A stretch of 15,510 nucleotides of DNA from Candidatus Cryptobacteroides faecihippi (GTDB lineage: Bacteria > Bacteroidota > Bacteroidia > Bacteroidales > UBA932), in assembly GCA_018066065.1 (NCBI GenBank), contig JAGHSC010000042.1, positions 1 to 15,510 on the forward strand, read 5' to 3'. This document shows positions 1 through 7,717 of the stretch, one piece after another. Made by a program: the position numbers and the translations under genes. Each line of letters starts with the position of its first letter. Position 1 is the first letter of the stretch. A model generated the notes under the pieces. It saw nothing but the letters and a program-made list of their open reading frames with translations. It was not told the DNA's origin and ran no database searches.

Positions 1-1074
1 GCGTGGGACAGCGACATCGACCCAGAGAGTCTTGTGCCCTCCTGCCTTGAGGGATTCGTCGGCGTCGTCGATGATCGGGTCCGGATAGTTGTTGTCCGGA
101 TCGGTAATCATGTCGTCGGCGTCATGTGTAGGATGGTCGTTGTGGACATCATGGACCCATCCGACCTTGACGTCGCCAAGGCCAGGTGCATTGACGGAAG
201 CAGCAAGGGCCTCAACATCGAATGGGGCTGTAAGCACGAACTGGAATGCGGCATTCTCCCCTCTTGCAACAAAGATCGTGTCGGGAACGTCGACAAAGAC
301 AGAATCACTCGGGAGAATCTTCACAAGAGGTTCCACCTGGGCGATGGAAAACTTCGCAAATGAATATTCCTTCATGGCAAGCTTGAGCATCTTCTGGAAC
401 TCCGGCTCCGCGCAGAGGCGGGCAAAGGTGATGCTGCCTGCGACGCGGCCGGCCTCGATGTCGCTCTGGTAGTGGAAGCCGACGATGACGCGGCTCTGAC
501 CGAGCTCGTAGGCCACCTTCATGATCTCCTCGGTGTGCTCAGGGTCGAGGGTCGTGAGGATGAGGCCTGCAAGCCAGGAGGCGTGAGTGTGGCCGCTAGG
601 ATAGCTTGTGAAATCTGTCGGATGCTCATGTCCGGGAACTGCTGTCTGCTCGCCGAACTGCTGGTACGGACGGACTCTGGCGAAGTGCTTCTTCGCACTT
701 GCTCCAGCCTGCTGCTCAGTCAGATGGGCGCGGTAGAGAAGGCGGTAGAGGTGAGGATGGGTCTCCGGGCTGAGCTTGCGGCCGACGGCCGGTGAGAAAC
801 GATCCATGAAGTAGGCCGCTCCGATGCCGGCATCAGCGACAGCCTGCTGGCCGCGCTCGGTCTTCCTGATGGACTTGCCCCACTGGTACATCGCCCAATC
901 GTCCATGAACCTGGTGCTGTTGAGAGCCGGCGGGTCCGGAAGGACATTCTCCAGATGGGGAGCCTGCTCCCTGGTGTAGAATGGAGTGAAGCTCTCCTTG
1001 GTCACATCCTGGGCAAAGGATGAGAAGACCGAGACAGCGAATAAGGTTGCAATGGTGATTATTGTCTTGTTCAT
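1..1074 (-). CDS. Secreted class A acid phosphatase (PAP2/PhoN type) with a DUF4091-like C-terminal extension, partial
   Basis: Leftward gene starting at ATG 1074 and running off the left edge; 358 codons are visible. Residues 1-21 form a signal peptide ending in SSFA, so the enzyme is exported. The PAP2 phosphatase signature is complete: K128-x6-R135-P136, then PSGH at 159-162, then S194-R195-x5-H201-x3-D205. H162 and H201 would be the phosphotransfer and acid/base histidines, so it should remove phosphate from monoesters in the periplasm or outside the cell. Class A phosphatases normally end at about 230-250 residues. Here the chain continues with a segment (about 253-358) that looks like the beginning of DUF4091/GH123-type glycoside hydrolases: the RGENAAFQFV stretch, then YPDP near 330, and WVDVAVP at the edge. 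The rest of that domain lies outside the window. Phosphatase identity is secure; the glycosidase-like part rests on motif resemblance only. Its promoter region is shared with the rightward GDPD-like gene. Confidence 0.88.
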   Translation of the reverse strand, partial: MNKTIITIATLFAVSVFSSFAQDVTKESFTPFYTREQAPHLENVLPDPPALNSTRFMDDWAMYQWGKSIRKTERGQQAVADAGIGAAYFMDRFSPAVGRKLSPETHPHLYRLLYRAHLTEQQAGASAKKHFARVRPYQQFGEQTAVPGHEHPTDFTSYPSGHTHASWLAGLILTTLDPEHTEEIMKVAYELGQSRVIVGFHYQSDIEAGRVAGSITFARLCAEPEFQKMLKLAMKEYSFAKFSIAQVEPLVKILPSDSVFVDVPDTIFVARGENAAFQFVLTAPFDVEALAASVNAPGLGDVKVGWVHDVHNDHPTHDADDMITDPDNNYPDPIIDDADESLKAGGHKTLWVDVAVPR

Positions 1075-1091
1075 GTCGTTTTTGCTTTGAA

Positions 1092-1102
1092 ACTGCAATT
1101 TA
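1092..1102 (-). promoter_or_regulatory. Possible leftward -7 region for the phosphatase gene
   Basis: On the minus strand this reads TAAATTGCAGT, a partial match to the Bacteroidota -7 box TAnnTTTG, 17 bases before ATG 1074. The same 11 bases lie directly in front of the C69 peptidase start at 3690. No good -33 TTTG element stands at the usual distance, so this is a weak call. Confidence 0.3.
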
Positions 1103-1116
1103 GCAAAAATTCGTCG

Positions 1117-1124
1117 TAAATTTG
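1117..1124 (+). promoter_or_regulatory. Bacteroidota -7 box for the GDPD-like gene
   Basis: TAAATTTG matches the TAnnTTTG -7 consensus exactly and is followed by only four bases before ATG 1129. Transcription would start at or next to the start codon, giving a leaderless or nearly leaderless mRNA. A well-spaced -33 element is not evident. Confidence 0.5.
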
Positions 1125-1128
1125 CGTC

Positions 1129-1920
1129 ATGGACAAGTTCAAGACAATCATTGCCGCCGCAGCGGTCTCCTGCCTGCCCTTCACGGCCCAGGCCCAGCAG
1201 AAGATTCATTCGCACAATGACTACAGGCAGGAAGTCCCGTTCTACGAGGCCTATTCGCAGGGTATCGACTGCATCGAATGCGACATGTTCCACATCAAGG
1301 GAAGCAAGTTCCTGGTTGGGCATGACATGAAGGACCTGGACGAGGCAATGACTTTCGACAAGGTCTACCTGAAGCCGGTCGTCAACCTCTTCAGGAACAA
1401 TGGCGGACACGCCTGGCTCTACGCTCCCGAGAAGAAGCTGACACTGATGGTGGAGATCAAGTCCAAGGATCCCAAGGCATACCTCAAGGCACTCAGCAAG
1501 AAGCTCTCAGGCTACAGGGATGTATTTGACCCGAAGTCCAATCCCGATGCCTGCGGTCTGATGATCACAGGCTACAACCTCCCTTACGATTCATTCACAA
1601 AGTACCCTGCGTACTTCATGTTCGATGTCCAGTACACCGAATGTGACGGCAAGGATCTCTCTCCTGAACAGATGGCCCACGTCGCGACCTTCAGCACCAA
1701 CTTCAGCAAGATCTCGAAGTGGAACGGAAAGGGAGAATTCAGCACGAAGGACAGGGAAACAGTCCAGAGACTGATCGACGAGGTGCATTCCATGGGCAAG
1801 GGCATCCGCTTCTGGGGCGCCCCGGACACAGAAGAGGCCTGGAAGACCTTCTCGGAGATGGGTGTGGACTACATCAACACAGACCATGTCGAGGCCTGTG
1901 CATCCTTCTTCAGGAAATAA
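1129..1920 (+). CDS. Secreted PI-PLC/GDPD-superfamily phosphodiesterase-like protein
   Basis: 263 residues with a signal peptide of about 22 residues ending in TAQA. The mature protein opens with the HSHNDY motif (H27, H29, N30, D31), followed by E50 and D52 in the IECD strand, the GHD motif (H65, D66) and E109. These sit where the TIM-barrel glycerophosphodiester phosphodiesterase/PI-PLC superfamily holds its metal ligands and catalytic histidines. The HSHNDY form is typical of an uncharacterised Bacteroidota branch, so the substrate (glycerophosphodiester, phosphoinositide or other phosphodiester) cannot be named. The length suits a single catalytic barrel. It is divergent from the acid phosphatase, and a diesterase next to a monoesterase is consistent with stepwise phosphate release (inference). 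No Shine-Dalgarno site precedes the start. Its stop lies six bases from the stop of the convergent C69 peptidase gene. Confidence 0.85.
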   Translation: MDKFKTIIAAAAVSCLPFTAQAQQKIHSHNDYRQEVPFYEAYSQGIDCIECDMFHIKGSKFLVGHDMKDLDEAMTFDKVYLKPVVNLFRNNGGHAWLYAPEKKLTLMVEIKSKDPKAYLKALSKKLSGYRDVFDPKSNPDACGLMITGYNLPYDSFTKYPAYFMFDVQYTECDGKDLSPEQMAHVATFSTNFSKISKWNGKGEFSTKDRETVQRLIDEVHSMGKGIRFWGAPDTEEAWKTFSEMGVDYINTDHVEACASFFRK

Positions 1921-1926
1921 GCACGA

Positions 1927-3690
1927 TCAGTCCAGGATCGAAATGACAGAGAGTGGAAGGAAAACCTTCCCGTCAAACCATGATGCCGCTGCAGGATCTT
2001 CCCTCACTGAGCCGTCAGTTTCGGAGAATGAAGCGGTTCCGAGGCTTCTCCTGTGAGGGCCTGCGGCCGTAAGCTTTATTGTCTTTCCGGCACGAGTCAG
2101 GGTAAGGGACTTTTCCGCAGCGTCCGTGACACAGTCCCATCCCTTCCACTGAGCCACCCTGGCCACATCCACGCGGGCATCGAAGACAGGCATCGGAGAC
2201 GGGCGGTTGACAAGTGTGGTGAAGTTCGATCCGTAAGGATTGGTCTGGGTGAAGTTCATCATGTGCCAGACAAGGTCGTCGAACAGGCGCTCGGCATCCG
2301 CAATGCACTCGGCCTGCACCGCATTTGAATATTCAGTGAGAAGCGCGGCGGAAGCGGCAGGGTCGCCTGCATGGAGTGCGGCGGCCTTGGCGAGGACATC
2401 CTGGAATTCAGGGAGCATGTGGTCCTCGATGAGTTTCCAGTAGGCCTTGACTCCCCCGCTGTAGATTTTCCTGTTGTTCGCGCAGAAGGCATTGACTCTC
2501 TTGTAGATGTGCTGTGCCTGGCCCTTCGTGTAGCCCCACTCCTGAGCGCAGAGGCCGTAGGCAGGGGTGCAGGATGTGATGGCGTTGGAGAGCGGAATGA
2601 AAGGAGCATGTGCAGCCTCGCTCAGGGACAGCCAGGTCACGCAGGCCATGTCGGCAGGAAGGTTGTCATAGACTTCCACGATGTGCACCTCCTCCTGAGC
2701 CTCGTCCCCGATCACGCGGTACTCGTCGTTCCCGCTGGTCTCCGGATTGAAAGGGGTTCCTTCGTAACGGTCCCTGAAGACACGCATCGCGTCAGCGACG
2801 CTGACCTTCGAGTCTGGCCTGAAGAAGAGAGGGTAATAGGTCTCGTGTGAATATTCACCCGTGGTGGATGGTGAGAGCAGGCGGCGGCCTCCCCAGGTGC
2901 GCAGATGGCAGAAATCATACATCCTGCCGTCTCCCTGGTAGGTCCTGCGGAGATTCATCCTTCCGTTGCTGTCCATGACTGCAAAGCCCTTCCTGGCCGG
3001 CAGCTTGAAGAGGTCCTTGGAGCAGATGACATCCTTGCTCTTCGGATCCACGGTGTCAAGCATGAACTCGTTTCCGAAGACGGCGACCATGTCCTCCGGC
3101 ATCTTCACCGCGCAGTACTGATGGCCGCTGTACATTTCCATGTACCATGCCTCCTTCTGGTCGGCCACCATGATGATGTTCTGCTCGGCGGAGCCCTTCA
3201 GGTCGATGACACGAGCCATGAGTTCGATGGCTTCGCGGGCGGTCCTGCAGCATGGGGCAAGGATTGATGGGATCGTCTCCTCGGCGACTCCGTCGGGAAC
3301 ATCCCCGTCGGCCTCGCGCGCAGCCTGGCAGTAGTAGCCGGTGATGGTTGCCGTCAGGGCAAGGCCGTGCTCATTGCTGGCCACCGACGCGAAGACGCCG
3401 TAGTCGCTGATCTCAGGATAAGGTACTGAGACATAACGGAATGTCGTTGCCGGAAGGTCCCAGGTAAAGCCATTGATGCCATGGACCTGACGGCCCGGGA
3501 CATTGCTCATGGCTTCGGTGATCTCGACATAAGGCATGATTGTGGTCGGATGGAAGTCGTTGCACCTTGCGATGACGACAGCTCCGCTGGCGGAGCATTT
3601 CTTTCCGATGTAGAGGCCGGTGCAAGCATGTGTGTCATGGCACAGGCAGGAGATAAGGATTGCAGCTGCTGCAAGAATTGTTCGTTTCAT
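1927..3690 (-). CDS. Secreted peptidase family C69 (dipeptidase-like Ntn hydrolase)
   Basis: 587 residues, close to the size of Bacteroidota C69 peptidases. Residues 1-22 form a signal peptide ending in THA, and the mature protein would begin at C23 in CTGLYIGK. In this family the N-terminal cysteine exposed by processing is the catalytic nucleophile, and the following ARCND (about 41-45) is a conserved family element. C69 enzymes hydrolyse dipeptides or small peptide-like amides; the exact substrate is unknown. It is exported, probably to the periplasm, and has no lipobox. The start at 3690 is favoured because it gives a clean signal peptide. The gene shares a 52-base promoter region with the rightward lipoprotein operon, so the two may be co-regulated. 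It converges on the GDPD-like gene with no clear terminator between them. Confidence 0.88.
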   Translation of the reverse strand: MKRTILAAAAILISCLCHDTHACTGLYIGKKCSASGAVVIARCNDFHPTTIMPYVEITEAMSNVPGRQVHGINGFTWDLPATTFRYVSVPYPEISDYGVFASVASNEHGLALTATITGYYCQAAREADGDVPDGVAEETIPSILAPCCRTAREAIELMARVIDLKGSAEQNIIMVADQKEAWYMEMYSGHQYCAVKMPEDMVAVFGNEFMLDTVDPKSKDVICSKDLFKLPARKGFAVMDSNGRMNLRRTYQGDGRMYDFCHLRTWGGRRLLSPSTTGEYSHETYYPLFFRPDSKVSVADAMRVFRDRYEGTPFNPETSGNDEYRVIGDEAQEEVHIVEVYDNLPADMACVTWLSLSEAAHAPFIPLSNAITSCTPAYGLCAQEWGYTKGQAQHIYKRVNAFCANNRKIYSGGVKAYWKLIEDHMLPEFQDVLAKAAALHAGDPAASAALLTEYSNAVQAECIADAERLFDDLVWHMMNFTQTNPYGSNFTTLVNRPSPMPVFDARVDVARVAQWKGWDCVTDAAEKSLTLTRAGKTIKLTAAGPHRRSLGTASFSETDGSVREDPAAASWFDGKVFLPLSVISILD

Positions 3691-3707
3691 ACTGCAATTT
3701 AATCAAA

Positions 3708-3736
3708 AAAATCTAACTTTACACCATTAAAACAAA
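3708..3736 (-). promoter_or_regulatory. Leftward promoter of the C69 peptidase gene
   Basis: On the minus strand a TTTG (-33-like, plus-strand 3733-3736) is followed after 17 bases by TAGATTTT (3708-3715), a 7-of-8 match to the TAnnTTTG -7 box. This leaves a short leader before ATG 3690. The box overlaps the opposing rightward box by two bases, so the two promoters cannot easily be occupied together. Confidence 0.45.
3714..3721 (+). promoter_or_regulatory. Rightward -7 box of the propeller lipoprotein-GDPD operon
   Basis: TAACTTTA is a 7-of-8 match to TAnnTTTG, 21 bases before ATG 3743. The leader is A-rich with no Shine-Dalgarno sequence, as is common in Bacteroidota. No convincing -33 element is visible. 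Confidence 0.4.
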
Positions 3737-3742
3737 CTGATT

Positions 3743-5449
3743 ATGAATCTCAAGAAGTTCATTCTGATGGCAGGCACAATCCTGTCGGTACTTTCGGCTT
3801 GCGGAAAGGCTGAGGAGAGCGATGGCGGAAACGGAAAGAATGTCGCATTCGAGCTGACGGCAAGGATCTCCGATGGCAGTTCCAGAAGCTGGGGAGATGG
3901 TGACAAGGTGCGCGTCTGGCACCGCGTCTCCGGGAGTGAGACCTACACCGATGACGGAATATTCACACTCAAGGATGCATCCAAGGGTGTGTTCGCAGGT
4001 ACGCTTGCCAGCGGCCTGAGTTCGAAGAAGAGCTACGACTGGAAGGTTGTCTTCCCTGTAGACGCGACCCTCGGGACGGACTATCTTGTCCAGAAGGGAT
4101 ATGGTTCCATGGATCACCTGAAGGGCGGCAGCTTCCCCATGGAAGGACGCCAGGAGAGTGTTTCCGGAGAGCAGGCCCCTTCCCTCTCGATGAAGGCCGG
4201 GTTCATCACAGTGGAGGTCAAGGTTACGAACAAGGGAATGTACGACGTTCCTTTCTCCTCTGCAAAGGTCGGTTCCACCACTGTCTTCGTCAGGGATCCC
4301 GAGGTCGTGAAGGTTGGCGGCAGCGCCAGCATCTTCGTGCCATTGATGCCTTCCGAGATCCAGGGCGGCAAGGTTGCCTATGCAGTCAACGGAACGGTCA
4401 GCTCGGCCGAGCTCACGGCAGAGGCAGGAAGCAATGCAACAATCACGTACGACTACTCAACGCACAGGACCGAGGTCAACGACGCAAGAGTCTATTCAGG
4501 CAGCCGCTACTCCACATTCACAAGCATGGTGCATTTCGGCAAGAAGTACTATGTTGCCTTCCGTGAGTCCGACACCGAGCACTGCCACCACAGCGCAGCA
4601 GACATGAAGGAAAAAGCCTACATCGTCATCTGCTCTTCCGAGGATGGTGTCAAGTGGAGCAAGGAACTGACGATCGTCAACGACAGATACGACCTTCATG
4701 ACCCTCAGCTCATCGTGGCGCCGAAGGAGGACAAGGTACTCTGCTTCCAGGGAACCACGACTCCTGGTGACGGTGCGATGAGGGATCCGGCCACAGCGGT
4801 CTCCACCCTGGTCCTCGGCGAGGACGGCAAGCTCACGGAGACTTCCACGGTCGCAGTCGACATGGGAAAGAAGTCATGCTACTGGCTCTGGGGCCTCACG
4901 ACTCACGGAGACTGGTACTATGGCGTGGGCTATTATTACTACGACCAGGGCAAGCCTACCCTCTTCCGCTCCAAGGATGGTGTGAAGTTCGAGGAGGTGT
5001 CTGAGTTCACGGTCGAAGGCAACGAGGCCAGCCCTTGCTTCATCGGTGAAAGGCTCTACGTCTTCTTCCGCTCGATTCAGACCATGGATTGCTTCGTGAC
5101 CTACGCTGATGCACCTTACACCGACTGGAAGACAAAGACTTACGGATTCACGATGCATTCTCCGAAGGCTGTTGCGATCTGGGACAGGATCTATGTCGCC
5201 ATGAGATACAACATGTACTCCAACGCCATCTGCTGCTACGATCCGCAGACCGAGCAGTTCAAGCACATCCACACGACTTTCACGAACACAGCCTCGACGG
5301 ACGTCGGCTACCCGGGACTCATCATCCACGACGGTGCAATGCATGTCTCATGGTACGCTGCCGAGAAGTATCTGGACAAGAGCCCTGACATCTTCTACCA
5401 GTCCATCGGACTTGGAAAGATCTACAACCTCACACTCAGCGCATTCTGA
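3743..5449 (+). CDS. Lipoprotein with fimbrillin-like N-terminus and sialidase-like beta-propeller
   Basis: 568 residues. The signal peptide ends in the lipobox LSAC with lipidated C20, so the protein is membrane anchored and may be surface exposed. Residues about 33-240 are a beta-rich region whose DGDKVRVW, DGIFTL and KGVFAGTL pattern resembles the fimbrillin-like domains of Bacteroidota lipoproteins. Residues about 248-568 resemble a sialidase/GH43-type beta-propeller: Asp-box-like turns occur at 298-305 (SSEDGVKW) and 410-416 (SKDGVKF), and repeated strands such as KKYYVAFRES and ERLYVFFRS look like propeller blades. I cannot identify the full sialidase arginine triad, so it may be a glycan-binding propeller or another glycosidase rather than a true sialidase. 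It leads a two-gene operon with the GDPD lipoprotein 29 bases downstream. Confidence 0.75.
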   Translation: MNLKKFILMAGTILSVLSACGKAEESDGGNGKNVAFELTARISDGSSRSWGDGDKVRVWHRVSGSETYTDDGIFTLKDASKGVFAGTLASGLSSKKSYDWKVVFPVDATLGTDYLVQKGYGSMDHLKGGSFPMEGRQESVSGEQAPSLSMKAGFITVEVKVTNKGMYDVPFSSAKVGSTTVFVRDPEVVKVGGSASIFVPLMPSEIQGGKVAYAVNGTVSSAELTAEAGSNATITYDYSTHRTEVNDARVYSGSRYSTFTSMVHFGKKYYVAFRESDTEHCHHSAADMKEKAYIVICSSEDGVKWSKELTIVNDRYDLHDPQLIVAPKEDKVLCFQGTTTPGDGAMRDPATAVSTLVLGEDGKLTETSTVAVDMGKKSCYWLWGLTTHGDWYYGVGYYYYDQGKPTLFRSKDGVKFEEVSEFTVEGNEASPCFIGERLYVFFRSIQTMDCFVTYADAPYTDWKTKTYGFTMHSPKAVAIWDRIYVAMRYNMYSNAICCYDPQTEQFKHIHTTFTNTASTDVGYPGLIIHDGAMHVSWYAAEKYLDKSPDIFYQSIGLGKIYNLTLSAF

Positions 5450-5478
5450 TAGAGACCCTGATAAAGACTGGTTTCAAC

Positions 5479-6543
5479 ATGAAAAGATTGTCGATCGTCC
5501 TGGCAGCGATCATGATGCTGTCGTCATGCGGAACGCAGATCGTTCTGCCTTATTCAGTCGCCCACAGGGGCGGACACGTTGACGGTCTCGTGCCGGAGAA
5601 CAGCGTCGCAGGCGTGTACATGGCCAAGAGATACGGCTACCGTGCCTTCGAATGCGATGTCCACTACACAAGTGACAGCGTCCTGATCCTCATGCATGAC
5701 GGCACGATCAACCGCACGATGAGGAACGCATCCGACTATTCCCCGATCGGGAAGAAGACATGGTACAAGGACCTGAGCTACGAAGAGCTCAGGAACAACT
5801 ATGTCCTCGCTTCGGAGGATGAATCACTCAGGACTCCCCTCCCGAATTTCGACGAGATCCTTGCCGCATGCAAGGAGACGGGAATGATACCGATGCTTCA
5901 CAGCGACCTGCCGGAAGCCTACAGAAGGGCCTACGATGTGCTGGGCAACAAGTTCGTTGCCTTCGACACGAACTATGAGGCTCTCAAGCATGCAAGGGAA
6001 TTCTCCTCATGCCTGATCCTCTGGGACCCGGGCAGCACTCCTGTGGATGAGGTGATTGAGAAGCTCAAGGCCCTTGGAGGACGCTGCGGAGTGTCTTCGA
6101 TGAACTACAGGATGCTCGACAGGGATTTCGACAGGAAGATCCGCGAGGCCGGCTTCGAGGTTCAGGAATCGATCTTCCCTTGTCCTCACGAGATACAGGG
6201 CACCGCAGATGCTTCGATTGTCCTTTCGGATTTCAGCCTTTTCCCGGTCAAGGGGAAGAAGCCTGAATACGTCAAGAAAGGAGTGGACATGGAGGTTCAG
6301 GCCGGAGACCAGGTCCTCTTCGTCGGCGAGCAGGAGGAAGAGTTCGGAAGCATGGTGCTGGAGATGGAATTCTCCGGCTCGGTAAGGATGACCGTCAACG
6401 GCAAGTGGACCTACGAGCTGAAAGGCAGGAACATCACCAGGCTGGGCAGCTGGCGCTTCCACAATGCTCTCCCGGAGATAAGCATCGAGGCGCTTGAAGA
6501 TTCACACATCAAGCACGCCGAGGTGAAGTTCTACCGGTTCTGA
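5479..6543 (+). CDS. Glycerophosphodiester phosphodiesterase lipoprotein
   Basis: 354 residues. The lipobox LSSC lipidates C17. The canonical GDPD barrel follows: HRGG at 29-32, PENS at 39-42, ECD with E58 and D60, and the catalytic HDG at 73-75. It should split glycerophosphodiesters (deacylated phospholipid head groups or teichoic-acid-like material) into glycerol phosphate and an alcohol at the cell envelope. From about residue 255 a beta-rich C-terminal segment follows (FVGEQEEEFGSM, then SGSVRMTVNGKW). It is not needed for the barrel and could bind substrate or a surface partner. The gene lies 29 bases after the propeller lipoprotein gene and is probably cotranscribed with it. It is only distantly similar to the HSHNDY-type protein at 1129, so it is not a recent duplicate. 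Its last 35 bases overlap the convergent MFS gene. Confidence 0.92.
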   Translation: MKRLSIVLAAIMMLSSCGTQIVLPYSVAHRGGHVDGLVPENSVAGVYMAKRYGYRAFECDVHYTSDSVLILMHDGTINRTMRNASDYSPIGKKTWYKDLSYEELRNNYVLASEDESLRTPLPNFDEILAACKETGMIPMLHSDLPEAYRRAYDVLGNKFVAFDTNYEALKHAREFSSCLILWDPGSTPVDEVIEKLKALGGRCGVSSMNYRMLDRDFDRKIREAGFEVQESIFPCPHEIQGTADASIVLSDFSLFPVKGKKPEYVKKGVDMEVQAGDQVLFVGEQEEEFGSMVLEMEFSGSVRMTVNGKWTYELKGRNITRLGSWRFHNALPEISIEALEDSHIKHAEVKFYRF

Positions 6544-7717
6544 TTGTGGCGGCATAGGCACTGTTGCAGAGGCCGAGAACCGCTGAAAGGATGAAAAGTG
6601 TCTCGATTCCAAGCACTTTCCAGATCCATCCGCCAAGCAGGGCGATGAAGATCGTGATGAAATGGTTGACCGAGATTCCGGTCGAGATCGTCGCACGCAT
6701 CTCCTCCTTGCTGTCCGAGATGTCCTGAACATAGACATTCGAGGCCATCGACGCCAGGGAAATCACTGAATCCAGAACATAGTTGACACAGCAGACAACG
6801 AACGCCACATGCATCGGGAAGATGTGGTGCGCGAAGCCGTAGAAGAAGCAGACCACCACAAGGATGATTGTGTCACCGATCATCACAGGCTTGTAGCCTA
6901 TCCTGTCGATCAGCTTGCCGACGAATGGAGCGATCAGGAAGCAGGCAATCGCAGATACTGCGAAGAGCAGGCTTATGACTCCAGCATCCGCCTTGTAGAA
7001 GAGGATGAGGACGTACGGTCCGAAGGTGAAGAAGACCTGCTTGCGGGCTCCATAGAAGACTTCCAGCCAGTAGTACTTGGTGAACTTCTTCTTGAAGTAG
7101 AACCTGCTCTTGGACTTGTCGGTGTCACTGTTTCCGGTGAGCCTGAAGGAAGCCAGCATGGCAACGGACATGAATGCAGCCGCTCCGAAAAAGACTGGCC
7201 TGAAAAGGGATGTACCTGAAGCCACAAGTGCGAAGGCAGCGATGACGACTGCATAGCCTGCAAGGTTTCCGATCTGGTAGATGGAGTTCTGGAAGCCCAG
7301 CGCCTGGCCACCGCTTCCATCCTTTGAATATTCAAGCGACAGGGTGTTCTTCATTCCCAGCTGGATGTGCTCTCCCAGCGAGTAGATGAAGATGGCCATG
7401 ATGACAAGGAGCTTCGATGGAGCGATGACAGCCTGCATCACCATGCCCAGGACCATGATCACAAGACCCATCTTGTACATCTTCTCCGCAGAGAAGCGGT
7501 AGAAGATGGCCAGGACGACAACCAGCAGGAGGCCGGGAAGCTCCCTGAAGAACTCGGTCAGTCCCCTGTCGAACTCATTGATGCGGACAGATTCTGCAAG
7601 ATAGTTGTCGATGACTCCCTTGTAGAGGCCGAAGCCGATTGCAGAAAGCAGCAGTGACAGGAAGAAAGCCTTGTAGCGGGTGTTTTCCCTGAAAATGTTT
7701 CCGGAAAGGATTCTCAT
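6509..7717 (-). CDS. Major facilitator superfamily transporter
   Basis: 402 residues with about twelve hydrophobic helices separated by short charged loops, the size and pattern of an MFS permease in the inner membrane. After the sixth helix comes a basic cytoplasmic loop (about 197-213, rich in K, S and R), and a charged stretch in the second half (GKLIDRIGYKP) resembles the conserved MFS loop after helix 8. I cannot tell the substrate. The start is fixed by an ATGA overlap with the stop of the upstream exchanger gene, so the two are translationally coupled and probably work on related solutes. The 3' end overlaps the opposing GDPD gene by 35 bases, and the MFS tail (TIRTGRTSPRRA) is encoded opposite the end of that gene. 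Confidence 0.85.
   Translation of the reverse strand: MRILSGNIFRENTRYKAFFLSLLLSAIGFGLYKGVIDNYLAESVRINEFDRGLTEFFRELPGLLLVVVLAIFYRFSAEKMYKMGLVIMVLGMVMQAVIAPSKLLVIMAIFIYSLGEHIQLGMKNTLSLEYSKDGSGGQALGFQNSIYQIGNLAGYAVVIAAFALVASGTSLFRPVFFGAAAFMSVAMLASFRLTGNSDTDKSKSRFYFKKKFTKYYWLEVFYGARKQVFFTFGPYVLILFYKADAGVISLLFAVSAIACFLIAPFVGKLIDRIGYKPVMIGDTIILVVVCFFYGFAHHIFPMHVAFVVCCVNYVLDSVISLASMASNVYVQDISDSKEEMRATISTGISVNHFITIFIALLGGWIWKVLGIETLFILSAVLGLCNSAYAATIRTGRTSPRRA

Noticed and set aside
1924..1940. Small inverted repeat CGATC/GATCG at the end of the C69 gene as a terminator
   Set aside because: A five-base stem with no T run on either strand, lying mostly inside the coding sequence, is too weak to call.
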